A DNA stretch of 31,971 nucleotides, from assembly GCA_040394475.1 (NCBI GenBank), contig JBEBSD010000067.1, positions 1-31,971 on the forward strand, read 5' to 3'. Origin of the DNA: JBEBSD01 sp040394475 (lineage in GTDB: Bacteria > Bacteroidota > Bacteroidia > Cytophagales > Spirosomataceae). This document shows, piece by piece, positions 18,001 through 25,590 of this stretch (its first letter is position 1; every line of letters starts with the position of its first letter). Position numbers and translations under genes: made by a program. The notes under the pieces are model-generated. The model ran no database searches. It saw nothing but the letters and a program-made list of their open reading frames with translations, and was not told the origin of the DNA.

Positions 18001-19092
18001 GAACAGCTCAGCCAGTTGACAGACGAATCCAAAGCCTCGCTGCTGCTACAGGCATTGGAGCGAACACAACAAAAAAAGGGGGATACCCGGGTACTGACCC
18101 GCCTTTTGCTGACGCTGCCCGGAACGCAGCTTACCGATCCGGTTTTTGAAAAATCCCTGCAGACAAACACGGATCCGTTTGTCCAATCCCTGCGCTACGC
18201 GGCAATGCTCACGGCCGGCCGGCCAGTCCGGGAGCAGGCGAATGCCAACCCAGTCCAGCTTCTTCGTTACCTGGAAGCGCTGCCGCTGCTGGTCCAACCT
18301 GATGTGAAAGCCAACGAGCAGGCAACGGCCCGGTCGCTTACCAATGCTTTGCCTGAAACCATACGAAAGCAGGCTTCTGAAGCAGAAGCGACGCAACTTA
18401 CCCGCGCCGCTTACCGGGCCTGGCTGCAGCTCACCGGCGATGCGGCCGGGAAAAGAACGGTGATGAAGGAGTTGCTGGAATCCGGAAGCCCCTACGTGCC
18501 GTTGCTGGCCGAACTGTTGCTCCCGATGAGCGACCAGGAGCTGCAACAGCAGTATGCTGCTGAATTAGCGCCCTCTTTTTTATCGTATGCTGGCAAAGTA
18601 AACGAGTCGCAACGGTTTGAACCGCAATACAATCAGCTGGTGCACCTGGGAAGGCGCCTGTCGGGGCTCAGCCAGCGTCCGGACCTGGACAAGCAGCTGG
18701 AAGCCTTGCTGACGCTGGAGATGACCATTGCTGCAATACCGGCGCAGATGTTGTTCGATAAAAAGGAAATCACCGTCACCACCGGCAGGCTCGTTGCCCT
18801 GCATTTCGACAATCCGGATCTGATGCCTCACAATATTGTCCTGGTAGCGCCCGGAGCGGAAGAAAAAGTAGGGAATGCTGCGGATGCCATGGCGAGCGGG
18901 GAAAAGGGTTTTGAGAAGCATTTTGTTCCCGATCTTCCGGAAGTTTTGTTTGCCAGTCCGCTGATCAATTCGAACGAACGTTATACGTTGAAGTTCAAAG
19001 CCCCGGCCGAACCCGGGGAGTATCCTTATATCTGTTCGTTTCCCGGACACTGGCGGGTGATGAAAGGCATTATGAAAGTGGTTGAAAAATGA
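15052..19092 (+). CDS. Exported multidomain protein: degenerate SGNH, PVC-type dehydrogenase-like propeller, helical repeats, C-terminal blue-copper domain
   Basis: A 1346-residue protein with a signal peptide (to about residue 35). Residues about 43-275 resemble an SGNH hydrolase, but the catalytic blocks are altered: GDS is GNT (49-51) and the final D-x-x-H reads NGIH (252-255), so esterase activity is doubtful. Residues about 405-750 match the putative membrane-bound dehydrogenase domain of planctomycete-type proteins (VPEGYEVNLFAS, two DTDGDGKAD loops at 465-473 and 508-516, and LEFGPDGALYVVDWYNP). A helical, HEAT-like region follows (about 760-1220). The C-terminal 110 residues form a cupredoxin with ligands His1260, Cys1328, His1333 and Met1337, which reproduces azurin spacing at the last three. 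Relatives often end in a CxxCH cytochrome; none is present here. The stop overlaps the next start (ATGA). Confidence 0.9.
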   Translation: MKIIPLKSAFHLYATRLAVVAFVLLTGISRESRSQSFNPEKNDRVVILGNTFADRMRYFGYFESLLQQQYPEHRLTVRNMGWSADEVGLQPRPLHFPGPRREVKREISDPDDLSFSSWGEAVNMPVALNFKGLHQSLTEEQAAIIFMCFGLNEAFSGAEGLPRFEKELALFISELRSQRYNGKKPPQLVLVSPMAHEAIGGYYPKPDAHNESLGLYTAAMKKVAASHQLLFIDLFTPSQQYFRSSKAQLTINGIHLNAQGYLEAARWMGAALGFAPELLKATKESEVSGSLRQVVKMKDDHFFYRWRAVNGEYIYGRRREPFGVVSFPPELEKLHQMTIALDEVIWEMAATGKTGLLKKAQAIVDESDNPAAQEAFLVTGMTGRQSRPLAGDHTHHPKEPAGVEQFTVPEGYEVNLFASEKDFPLAKPVAMAFDAKGRLWVATMPTYPQYIPGVPVHDKLVVLEDTDGDGKADKHTVFADNLYLPLGFELANGGVYVSQEPDLLFLKDTDGDGKADLREVVLTGFGSEDSHHATHAFVFGQDGGLYFNEGTFLNSQIETPYGPVRSYNGTTFRYAPRTGKLEPYISYPYYNPWGNVFDRWGTHFVGDASDGSNYFATPMTGKIDYPDKHPRINMFTTTRVRPTAGLEIVSSRNFPDAVQGNLLINNTIGFQGIKQHKIVPAGSGFTSEEVEPLLQSSDPNFRPVDLEFGPDGALYVVDWYNPLISHGENPPRDPARDKTHGRIWRIHYTGRPLLKQRDITSKSVVQLLELLKEHEDRLRYRARTQLSAEAPEKVLPALRKWVKGLNPRDTAYEHHLLEALWLFQDFDAVEGDLLEKLLQAKDYRARAAATRVIRYWSDRLPDPVTLLDRSAQDQEARVRIEAITALSHFSAEKSVDAAIKVLLKPTDYYLDYAIRETFLRLKPTWLALFKNRTDFLNEQPDQAAFLLGLLSEEELAALPSTSLILRAQLEHPGLGSDAKAARLEQLSQLTDESKASLLLQALERTQQKKGDTRVLTRLLLTLPGTQLTDPVFEKSLQTNTDPFVQSLRYAAMLTAGRPVREQANANPVQLLRYLEALPLLVQPDVKANEQATARSLTNALPETIRKQASEAEATQLTRAAYRAWLQLTGDAAGKRTVMKELLESGSPYVPLLAELLLPMSDQELQQQYAAELAPSFLSYAGKVNESQRFEPQYNQLVHLGRRLSGLSQRPDLDKQLEALLTLEMTIAAIPAQMLFDKKEITVTTGRLVALHFDNPDLMPHNIVLVAPGAEEKVGNAADAMASGEKGFEKHFVPDLPEVLFASPLINSNERYTLKFKAPAEPGEYPYICSFPGHWRVMKGIMKVVEK

Positions 19093-20003
19093 GACAGTCA
19101 AAGTGGTTGAAGACAGTAGTTGCCGTAATCCTGGCCGGCACGGTACAGGCGCAAACAGCAGCGATCCGGGAGATGTACCTGTATGACGGACCCGTTCCCC
19201 ATTCAAAAAGTGCGCCTGATCGGGAAGAAAAAAAGGCAAATGAGCAGGTGGACAGCCTGGCCTTCAAGGTTTCGGTACCGACGCTTACGGTTTATTTCCC
19301 GGAGAAAAAGCATGCTGACGGAAAGGTAATTGTGGTGTGTCCGGGTGGGGGCTATGGTGTCTTGCTGACCAAAAGAGAAGGCAGTGACGTTGCCAGGGCC
19401 CTGAACCGCCTGGGATACACAGCCTGTGTATTGAAATACCGGTTGCCCGATCCTGAAATCATGGAAGAGCGTGCGACCGGCCCCCTGCAGGATGCCCAGC
19501 AGGCGATTTACCAGGTACGTAAACACGCCGCGGAATGGGGGATCACCGGCGTTCCGGTGGGGATTATGGGATTTTCGGCAGGCGGCCATCTGGCGGCCAC
19601 AGCCGGAACGCATTTTCAAACCCGCCTGATCCCCGGAGAGGAGACCTTCAGCGTTCGTCCGGATTTCATGATCCTGGTAAACCCCGTCATCAGTTTTCGG
19701 AAGGAATTCGGACATCAGGGCTCTGCCGTCAACCTGCTGGGTGAGCATCCGGACCAAGCGCTGACAGACCGGTTTTCCAATGAATTGCACATCACTCCGG
19801 ACACACCGCCGGCGTTTTTGGTGCATGCTTCTACCGATGCAGTGGTGCCCGTAGCGAACAGCCTGGTTTTCTACAACGGGTTGCAGCGGGAGAAAATACC
19901 CGCTGCGCTGCATATCTATTCAAAGGGCGAACATGGTTTTCTGACCTACCCGGCTTTTGATGAATGGTTCGGAAGGTGTGCCTATTGGCTGGAAACTTAT
20001 TGA
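19089..20003 (+). CDS. Exported alpha/beta-hydrolase, acetyl-esterase (BD-FAE/xylanase-associated) type
   Basis: A 304-residue carbohydrate-esterase-like protein with a signal peptide ending in VQAQ (about residue 21). It has the oxyanion loop PGGGYG (85-90), the nucleophile elbow GFSAGG with Ser163, the acid Asp250 (HASTDAVVP) and the catalytic His282 (GEHGF). The arrangement is that of small acetyl or feruloyl esterases found in PULs. Its ATG lies inside the stop codon of the preceding gene (ATGA at 19089-19092), so translation of the two is probably coupled. The next hydrolase gene starts 35 bp downstream. The natural ester is unknown. Confidence 0.92.
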   Translation: MRQSKWLKTVVAVILAGTVQAQTAAIREMYLYDGPVPHSKSAPDREEKKANEQVDSLAFKVSVPTLTVYFPEKKHADGKVIVVCPGGGYGVLLTKREGSDVARALNRLGYTACVLKYRLPDPEIMEERATGPLQDAQQAIYQVRKHAAEWGITGVPVGIMGFSAGGHLAATAGTHFQTRLIPGEETFSVRPDFMILVNPVISFRKEFGHQGSAVNLLGEHPDQALTDRFSNELHITPDTPPAFLVHASTDAVVPVANSLVFYNGLQREKIPAALHIYSKGEHGFLTYPAFDEWFGRCAYWLETY

Positions 20004-20038
20004 TAAGGGATAATTTGATCTTTAAAAAAGCGACAATA

Positions 20039-21298
20039 ATGGTGATTAACACAATTTCAGGGATTTCCCGTTGGGTACTTTGGATAGTTGTATTATTTCC
20101 TTCCCTGATGGCGGCGCAAGGGAAAGTGCCGGTAATCAATGGTCCGGCGGCGCAGGATCCCTCGTTGCTCTGGGATTTGAAAGCGCTGAGTGTTCCGCCG
20201 TCCGGACAATGGCTGACCCGGGAGGGGCCGGTACATTCATTGCTGTACGAAAGTGTGGATTACGAGGAAAAACCGACAGCCGTATTTGCGTACTATTCCA
20301 ATCCGGACCTGCTGAACGGCAGAACTTCAGAAACTAAATTCCCGGCAGTGGTGCTCGTACACGGGGGCGGGGGAAAGGCATTCCGGGAATGGGTCGAAAA
20401 ATGGGCCGCCGAAGGATACGCAGCCATTGCGATGGATTTGTCGGGGAAGGATGCCGGGGGAGTCCGGCTGACCAATGGCGGGGCCGATCAGGCAGATACC
20501 AATAAGTTCGCCAAAATAGAAACGTCGCCCTTAAAAGATGTATGGACTTACCATGCCGTTTCCAGTGTCATCCTGGCACATTCCTGGTTACTGGACCAGA
20601 AAGAGGTAGACACTGACAGAACCTTTCTGACAGGAATCAGCTGGGGCGGGTATCTGACCAGCATTACGGGAGCACTCGACAACCGTTTTAAAGGTGCTGC
20701 GCCGGTATACGGCTGCGGGTTTTACGACGAATCGGATGTGTTTGGGAGCCCGTTGAAAAATCTTTCTGCTGTCGGAAAAGAAAAATGGATGCAGCATTTC
20801 GATCCCTCCTCTTACCTGCCGATGGCCCGGATCCCGTTTCTATGGCTTAACGGGAATAAAGATCGTTTTTACAATGTAGTCCCGTATGCCAAAACCTATG
20901 AACTGGTAACACCTTCCCTCCGTACCGTCTGTATTAAACCGGATATGCTGCATAGCCATGTACACGGTTGGGAACCCGGGGAGATTCGCGTCTTTTTTGA
21001 TCACATCGCCTTCAGCCAAGCTCCTTTGCCTGTGATAGGGCCCGTAACAACAGGCCCTGCTGCACTGAGCGCCGCCTATCATTCGCCTGTAACCGTCGCC
21101 CAGGCGGAATTCCATTATTCCCGGGATACAACGGCATCCAATGAAAAACGGGAATGGTCAAAAATTCCCGTGACAATTGACCGCGAAAGCAAGAAATTAA
21201 GCTGTCCCGTACCGGAAGGCGGATTTGCCTACGGTTTTTTTTACCTCAAAGACCACCGGGGGATGGGGGCATCCAGTGCATTTATAATCAACCCCTAA
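20039..21298 (+). CDS. Exported alpha/beta-hydrolase with C-terminal beta-sandwich-like extension
   Basis: A 419-residue hydrolase of the acetylxylan-esterase/dienelactone-hydrolase type. I set the start at ATG 20039, which gives a clean signal peptide (ends about MAAQ, residue 27). The longer frame from 19964 would run into the previous gene. Visible catalytic features are the oxyanion region LVHGGGG (106-112), nucleophile Ser201 in GISWGG, acid Asp275 (NGNKDRF) and a His-rich stretch HSHVHG (305-310) that supplies the catalytic His. Residues about 330-419 look like an added beta-sandwich domain (inference from alternating hydrophobic pattern). It is the last gene of the plus-strand hydrolase group and converges on the aldolase gene of PUL 2. 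Confidence 0.9.
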   Translation: MVINTISGISRWVLWIVVLFPSLMAAQGKVPVINGPAAQDPSLLWDLKALSVPPSGQWLTREGPVHSLLYESVDYEEKPTAVFAYYSNPDLLNGRTSETKFPAVVLVHGGGGKAFREWVEKWAAEGYAAIAMDLSGKDAGGVRLTNGGADQADTNKFAKIETSPLKDVWTYHAVSSVILAHSWLLDQKEVDTDRTFLTGISWGGYLTSITGALDNRFKGAAPVYGCGFYDESDVFGSPLKNLSAVGKEKWMQHFDPSSYLPMARIPFLWLNGNKDRFYNVVPYAKTYELVTPSLRTVCIKPDMLHSHVHGWEPGEIRVFFDHIAFSQAPLPVIGPVTTGPAALSAAYHSPVTVAQAEFHYSRDTTASNEKREWSKIPVTIDRESKKLSCPVPEGGFAYGFFYLKDHRGMGASSAFIINP

Positions 21299-21326
21299 TG
21301 ACGTGTCTCAAGGGGGAATCTTCGGT

Positions 21327-21480
21327 CCTTCGACGGTGCTCAGGGTGACACCCTTCGACAAGCCAGGACGGTTCGCCGCGCGATGACATCAGGCAATGGG
21401 CAACGGGAAATGGGCGGTTGCTGATTGCCGACTTCTTCACCTCATAGTGAGCCCGTCGAACCACCCTTCGACAAGGATGA
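21327..21480. repeat. CCCTTCGACAAG-type dispersed repeat at a convergent gene junction
   Basis: The 14-mer CACCCTTCGACAAG occurs at 21349-21362 and 21462-21475, each with further related CCTTCGAC or GTCGAA sequence. The second copy forms a hairpin GTCGAA-ccaccc-TTCGAC (21455-21472). Between them, 21394-21415 is a degenerate CAATGGG/CAACGGG run. Similar 'cttcgacaagctcagg' elements occur dispersed in many bacterial genomes (from general knowledge, not checked here). The second copy lies inside the 3' end of the aldolase gene. Confidence 0.75.
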
Positions 21481-22203
21481 TGACGCCCGGGATAATTCCT
21501 GGAAACCCTGGCGCAGTATGCTGAGATCCGATCCGATCGCCAGGCAGGAAAAGCCCGTTTGCTGCAAGGCAGCTAACTTCGAGACATCCCTTACCAGGAT
21601 CCCGGCCTGTTTATGATAAGCGCCCGCAGCCCCGCACACTTCCTTCAGCGCCTCCTGGTAGTTCCTCTGTTGGGGGGGCTGCCGCGTGCGTAAATTCAAT
21701 TGCAGGTCCGACGGTCCGACAAACAGTACATCTACTCCCGGTACGGCTGCAATGGCCCCCGCATTCCGGACCCCTTCATCGTCTTCAATCTGTGCCAGGA
21801 AGAGCGGTGCGGCCACATCGGCCGGATCGTCGGGCGGACTTACCCCATATCCGTAGGACCGGGCTGAACTGCTATAGCCTCTTGTCCCCACGGGCGGATA
21901 ATGCATCGCCCGGACGCATGCAAGCGCCTGTGCAGGCGTAGAAACATGGGGCAGCATAATGCCTGCAGCCCCCCAATCCAGTACCCGGGTAATAAGAGCC
22001 GTATTGATTGCTCCTATCCGGACAATGGGTTTTGTCGTTGTCCCCCTGATCACCTGAAGATGTTGTAAAAGTTCCGTTTCGGTCAGGCAACCGTGTTCCA
22101 TATCCAGCAGCAGCCAGTCAAAGCCGCATAAAGAGGCGAGTTCCGTCACTACCGGAGAGCCCGAACTCAGCCAGGTCCCGATAGAAAGTGTCTGCTTGTT
22201 CAT
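21442..22203 (-). CDS. HpcH/HpaI-family pyruvate aldolase (2-keto-3-deoxy sugar acid aldolase type)
   Basis: A class II, metal-dependent aldolase of 253 residues that would split a 2-keto-3-deoxy acid into pyruvate and an aldehyde. Family marks are visible: LLLDMEHG (31-38, His37), R62, GTRGYSSSAR (106-115), metal ligands Glu140 (AQIEDDEG) and Asp166 (VGPSDL). I chose ATG 22203, which overlaps the kinase stop as ATGA; an ATG at 22215 would lengthen the overlap. The last 13 residues (from Ser241) are encoded by a dispersed repeat, so the natural C-terminus has probably been replaced or extended. It is the last gene of PUL 2. The exact substrate (rhamnonate-, hexuronate- or heptanedioate-derived) cannot be told. 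Confidence 0.92.
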   Translation of the reverse strand: MNKQTLSIGTWLSSGSPVVTELASLCGFDWLLLDMEHGCLTETELLQHLQVIRGTTTKPIVRIGAINTALITRVLDWGAAGIMLPHVSTPAQALACVRAMHYPPVGTRGYSSSARSYGYGVSPPDDPADVAAPLFLAQIEDDEGVRNAGAIAAVPGVDVLFVGPSDLQLNLRTRQPPQQRNYQEALKEVCGAAGAYHKQAGILVRDVSKLAALQQTGFSCLAIGSDLSILRQGFQELSRASSSLSKGGSTGSL

Positions 22204-23297
22204 AAGTCCATACATTCTTTTTTTTGTTGGAGCCCCCTCCAGGCAGCTCTGATCCGTCGCTGTGTAAGTTCCTCAAGAGAGCTTCCGGAAGCTCCGGATC
22301 CAATCAGGAAAAAGTCGGCTTTCTTCTTAAAATAACCTCCGCCAACGCGTATCACTGCCTTGACCACCATATTGCGAAGCAGATGCAGCCAGAATCTCGG
22401 ATAGAAGTTTTCGGGAAGCGGGCGATAGCTTTCATAGCCACGCAGCGCCGCATAGAGCACATCCGGCGCGTAAAAGCAGGCCAGCAGGGAGAGGTCGTCG
22501 GTAGGGTCCCCCGAAATGGTATCATCCCAGTCGATAAATGCCTTTATTTCATCCTCTTCACCGAGGATATTCCAGAGCGCCAGGTCTTTGTGTACCAGGC
22601 AGCCCTGTTCCAACTGCAGAAAATGACTGTTTTCAGACACGGTCGCCTGGATCTGCCATGTTTCTTCCGGTGAGAGGATTCCGTTTTCGGTGAGAAAATG
22701 CAAGTGCTTCTCCCAGTTCAGGAAAAAATAGTCCGGATACGTGGAATGCAGCCCCTGCAGCTTATTGTCCCTGCGAAGCACACCCGGATCGAAGGGGCCG
22801 AAACCGTCAGGAAGAATTGTCTGCCATTTAGCGACATTCTTGCCAATTGTTGCCGCCAGCGCAGGAAGGTCCAGTTTACCCGCTTTGTGCCAGTGATTGA
22901 GGTCCGGATAGTTCCGGTATTCCAGGAACTGATAGGAGTAAGGGACCTCCAGGCGGGAGGCATCGACCGCGAATACCCGGGGCGTGGGAACGCCTGTGGC
23001 CCTTACGCGGTCCAGCACCCGTGCTTCTACCTCCATATAGTCGTCGCCTTCCGGGCCATTTTCCAGCCGTAAAAAATAGGTAGCATCGGCCAGCCTGGCC
23101 AGGTAGGTAAGGTGGTTTCCCTGTCCGCCCCCTGCCTCAAGTGCGATCGTCTGCGTCCCGAATTTTTTCTGCAGCTGCTGTTTCAGGGTAGTTTCAATGA
23201 GCTGGATATCGTTTGCGCTGAGTCCGTCATTCGTCAGCGTCCGGAATGCGGAAGGGCGGTCGCATTTCCAGTAATAAATGGCTTTTCTGTTAGACAT
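22200..23297 (-). CDS. Aminoglycoside-phosphotransferase-family (APH) small-molecule kinase
   Basis: A cytoplasmic protein-kinase-like phosphotransferase of 365 residues. It has a glycine-rich loop (GGGQGNHLTY, 56-65), the catalytic loop LVHKDLALWN with His236, Asp238 and Asn243, and the metal-binding IDWDD (Asp256). The usual beta-3 Lys position reads YFLRLEN (Arg77), as in many APH relatives. Members phosphorylate varied small alcohols, so the antibiotic-resistance name should not be taken literally. Located between a transporter (9-bp gap) and an aldolase (4-bp overlap), it most plausibly phosphorylates an imported sugar or sugar acid. That role is inference. Confidence 0.88.
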   Translation of the reverse strand: MSNRKAIYYWKCDRPSAFRTLTNDGLSANDIQLIETTLKQQLQKKFGTQTIALEAGGGQGNHLTYLARLADATYFLRLENGPEGDDYMEVEARVLDRVRATGVPTPRVFAVDASRLEVPYSYQFLEYRNYPDLNHWHKAGKLDLPALAATIGKNVAKWQTILPDGFGPFDPGVLRRDNKLQGLHSTYPDYFFLNWEKHLHFLTENGILSPEETWQIQATVSENSHFLQLEQGCLVHKDLALWNILGEEDEIKAFIDWDDTISGDPTDDLSLLACFYAPDVLYAALRGYESYRPLPENFYPRFWLHLLRNMVVKAVIRVGGGYFKKKADFFLIGSGASGSSLEELTQRRIRAAWRGLQQKKECMDL

Positions 23298-23306
23298 AGC
23301 GGGGAT

Positions 23307-24284
23307 TCAGTCAATCGTTGATTTTTCCGGCGCCGGCAGCCTGCGGGTTGTACGGTCGGGATCGGTTTTCCACCGCCACCATGCTGCCAGCAGGCCGCCA
23401 ATGAGGGTTTGTATCACGCTGCTAAAGACCGCAGGCACTGCGGCGAGTGGTTCCAACGGGAAGTTCCGTTTGGCCAATACAGCTGCCAGTCCGCCGTTTT
23501 GCATACCAATTTCTATCGAGATGGTCCGGGAAATGGCGTGATCATACCGCAAAACGCGGGCGGCCACATACCCCAAAGCAAACCCGGTAATGTGCAGCAG
23601 ACCTGCTGCCCCCAATAGCACAAGTGCATTGGCAGCTACGGCATCCGCACTCTGGGCAACAATACTTCCGGCGATGAATACAATTGCCCATACCGAGGTT
23701 ACCGGCCCTGCTAGGGACACTTTTTGTACAAACCCGGGGAACCGGTAGTTGATAAAAACCCCGATAGCCACCGGAATAAGCACCACTTGCACCGTCGTAT
23801 AGAAGAGTCCCCAGGCATCTACCGGAACATAGGTCCCTGCCAATGCTTCACACAGCAGCGGCGTAGCCACGATGGCGAGCAGGGTAGATACGGTTGTCAT
23901 GATAATCGACAGGGCCAGGTTGCCGCGGGCGAGGTAGGTGATCACGTTGGAGGCAGTTCCTCCCGGGCAACAGCCCACAATGATCAATCCCACCGCAAGG
24001 GCCGGTTCCAGTCCGAACCATTTGCCGATAAAATAGGCCGATAGCGGCATAACGGTATACTGAAGAACAGCTCCCGTCAAAACAGCCATCGGCATTTTGA
24101 CAATCCCCTTAAAATCGTCCACGCTCAGGGTTAATCCCATCCCCAGCATGACCAGGGCAAGCGCGGCCACCATCCAGGTCCCGGAAAACCAGTGAAACGC
24201 AGGCGGGTAAAGATACCCCAGAAGGGAACTGCCAATAATCCATACGGGATAAAGATTGACAAAGGTATTCAGGAGATTTTTCAA
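23307..24284 (-). CDS. Bile acid:sodium symporter (BASS)-family organic-acid transporter
   Basis: An inner-membrane transporter of 325 residues with about nine or ten hydrophobic segments. The family motifs LGMGLTLSVDDF (about 47-58) and GCCPGGTASNVITYLARGN (about 103-121) are present; the second is near the sodium and substrate site of BASS proteins. Family members carry organic acids, so 'bile acid' should not be taken literally. The start is TTG at 24284: the frame is closed by the TAA of the preceding gene six bases upstream, and the next ATG would remove the first membrane segment. This 3-bp gap and the unusual start suggest coupling to translation of the upstream gene. Import of an acidic sugar product is my inference. 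Confidence 0.9.
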   Translation of the reverse strand: MKNLLNTFVNLYPVWIIGSSLLGYLYPPAFHWFSGTWMVAALALVMLGMGLTLSVDDFKGIVKMPMAVLTGAVLQYTVMPLSAYFIGKWFGLEPALAVGLIIVGCCPGGTASNVITYLARGNLALSIIMTTVSTLLAIVATPLLCEALAGTYVPVDAWGLFYTTVQVVLIPVAIGVFINYRFPGFVQKVSLAGPVTSVWAIVFIAGSIVAQSADAVAANALVLLGAAGLLHITGFALGYVAARVLRYDHAISRTISIEIGMQNGGLAAVLAKRNFPLEPLAAVPAVFSSVIQTLIGGLLAAWWRWKTDPDRTTRRLPAPEKSTID

Positions 24285-24287
24285 GTA

Positions 24288-25550
24288 TTAGTTACGTTTT
24301 TCGTTGTAGGTCACTTCCGAAGGCGCCGGAAGCTTATCCAGCCCGAGAGGTCTGCTGATCAGGATTTTGGGCTTGGACCGTTTGGATTTAAACTGCCCCT
24401 TCAAAATGTCCTCCTCGGTGAATCGGGCCATGAGAATTTCACCGTCCCAATCCCGGTTACGATCGTATGAAATATAAATGGTGCCATCCGGGGCCTGAAA
24501 ACCATCCGGGTAGGAGATACCCCGGCGCTCATCAAGCATCAGACCGCCGATCCAGGTCTTGCCGTCATCTTCGGAGAGATAAGCCGTCAGTTTAGACCGG
24601 AATCTCGTTTTTTCATTAAGGGCGCCATGCCTGACAAACAATATCCTTCCGGATTGTAAACGGCGCATATGATGACGCGACGCGATATGTTCCAGGTATT
24701 TCTGCGGTTCAGACCAGGTGAATCCTTTGTCATGGGAGACGCTTTCCCAGATCCCGTCGCCGGTTCGCGCGGTCATCCACAGCGTTCCATCCCTGCGTTC
24801 TATGATATGATGTTCGTCAAACTGCGGTTTTGGAAAGACGATGCCGCCGCGACGCGTCCACGTTTTTCCCTGATCGGTGGAGGCAAAGACATTGGCCATA
24901 CGAAAAGGATCGAGTTCGGGGTATTTATCTTTGAATTTCGGATTAATCTTTCCTTTGTCCCAAAGAGAAATATTCAGTAACCAGGTGCCATCCGACAGGA
25001 TCATGGGTTTGTTCAGGGAACAGCCATCCCATATTCTGACGGGTTCCGACCAGACAGGGGTATCCGCATCAGGATTTTCGCAGATGGTGTACCAGTTCCC
25101 GTTTCTACCATCAAAATGAGTCAATGACTGATCGAAAAAGAGCCACAATCGTCCCAGGGGATCTGTCCATAAATTTCCTACAATGGTTCTTCTTTTCTCT
25201 CCAAGCGCCGGGTCATGCGGGTCAATAACTACCCGTGGTTTAGACCAGGTTTTTCCGTTGTCATCACTTGTATTCAAAACGAAAAAGGCATCCTCATTAT
25301 CGCCTCCGCCTACCCAGCAAGCCCAGATACGCCCCTTGGGGGTCCGTTCAATCCCTATGGTCATGCCATAATCAAGACGCTCGTAATCGTATACAGGAAG
25401 AGGAGACGTATTGATTTGGGGCAGCTTCAGGCCGGGATCATTTTGAACGGTAGTTGCAGCAGATTGAGCCGAAGCCTTAAATTCAAAGACCATCAAAAAG
25501 ACAACAAGCACTAACAGGACAACCTTATACTTCCTTTGAGTTAGATTCAT
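24288..25550 (-). CDS. Exported Asp-box (BNR) six-bladed-propeller protein, sialidase-like
   Basis: A 420-residue exported protein with a signal peptide (ends about ASAQ, 26-29) and four Asp boxes: SDDNGKTW (95-102), STDQGKTW (224-231), SHDKGFTW (272-279) and SEDDGKTW (326-333). It also has the late motif ISYPDGFQAPDGTIYISYDR (345-364). These mark the sialidase-like beta-propeller superfamily. However, the expected (Y/F)RIP arginine motif before the first blade is not seen; the region reads YGMTIGIERTPKGRIW. Activity on sialic acid is therefore uncertain, and a different glycosidase or lyase activity is possible. It sits between susD and the transporter in PUL 2. Confidence 0.88.
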   Translation of the reverse strand: MNLTQRKYKVVLLVLVVFLMVFEFKASAQSAATTVQNDPGLKLPQINTSPLPVYDYERLDYGMTIGIERTPKGRIWACWVGGGDNEDAFFVLNTSDDNGKTWSKPRVVIDPHDPALGEKRRTIVGNLWTDPLGRLWLFFDQSLTHFDGRNGNWYTICENPDADTPVWSEPVRIWDGCSLNKPMILSDGTWLLNISLWDKGKINPKFKDKYPELDPFRMANVFASTDQGKTWTRRGGIVFPKPQFDEHHIIERRDGTLWMTARTGDGIWESVSHDKGFTWSEPQKYLEHIASRHHMRRLQSGRILFVRHGALNEKTRFRSKLTAYLSEDDGKTWIGGLMLDERRGISYPDGFQAPDGTIYISYDRNRDWDGEILMARFTEEDILKGQFKSKRSKPKILISRPLGLDKLPAPSEVTYNEKRN

Positions 25551-25590
25551 AATTTTAATCAGTTTTTAACTACAGACGACTATTGTTCTT

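Noticed and set aside
15052..19092. Cytochrome c domain in the multidomain protein
   Set aside because: No CxxCH motif occurs in the protein; its few Cys residues are single and the last one is a copper ligand.
22200..23297. Antibiotic-resistance gene (aminoglycoside phosphotransferase)
   Set aside because: The fold is APH-like, but the gene is translationally coupled to a sugar-acid aldolase and a transporter in a catabolic operon, so a metabolic kinase is more likely.
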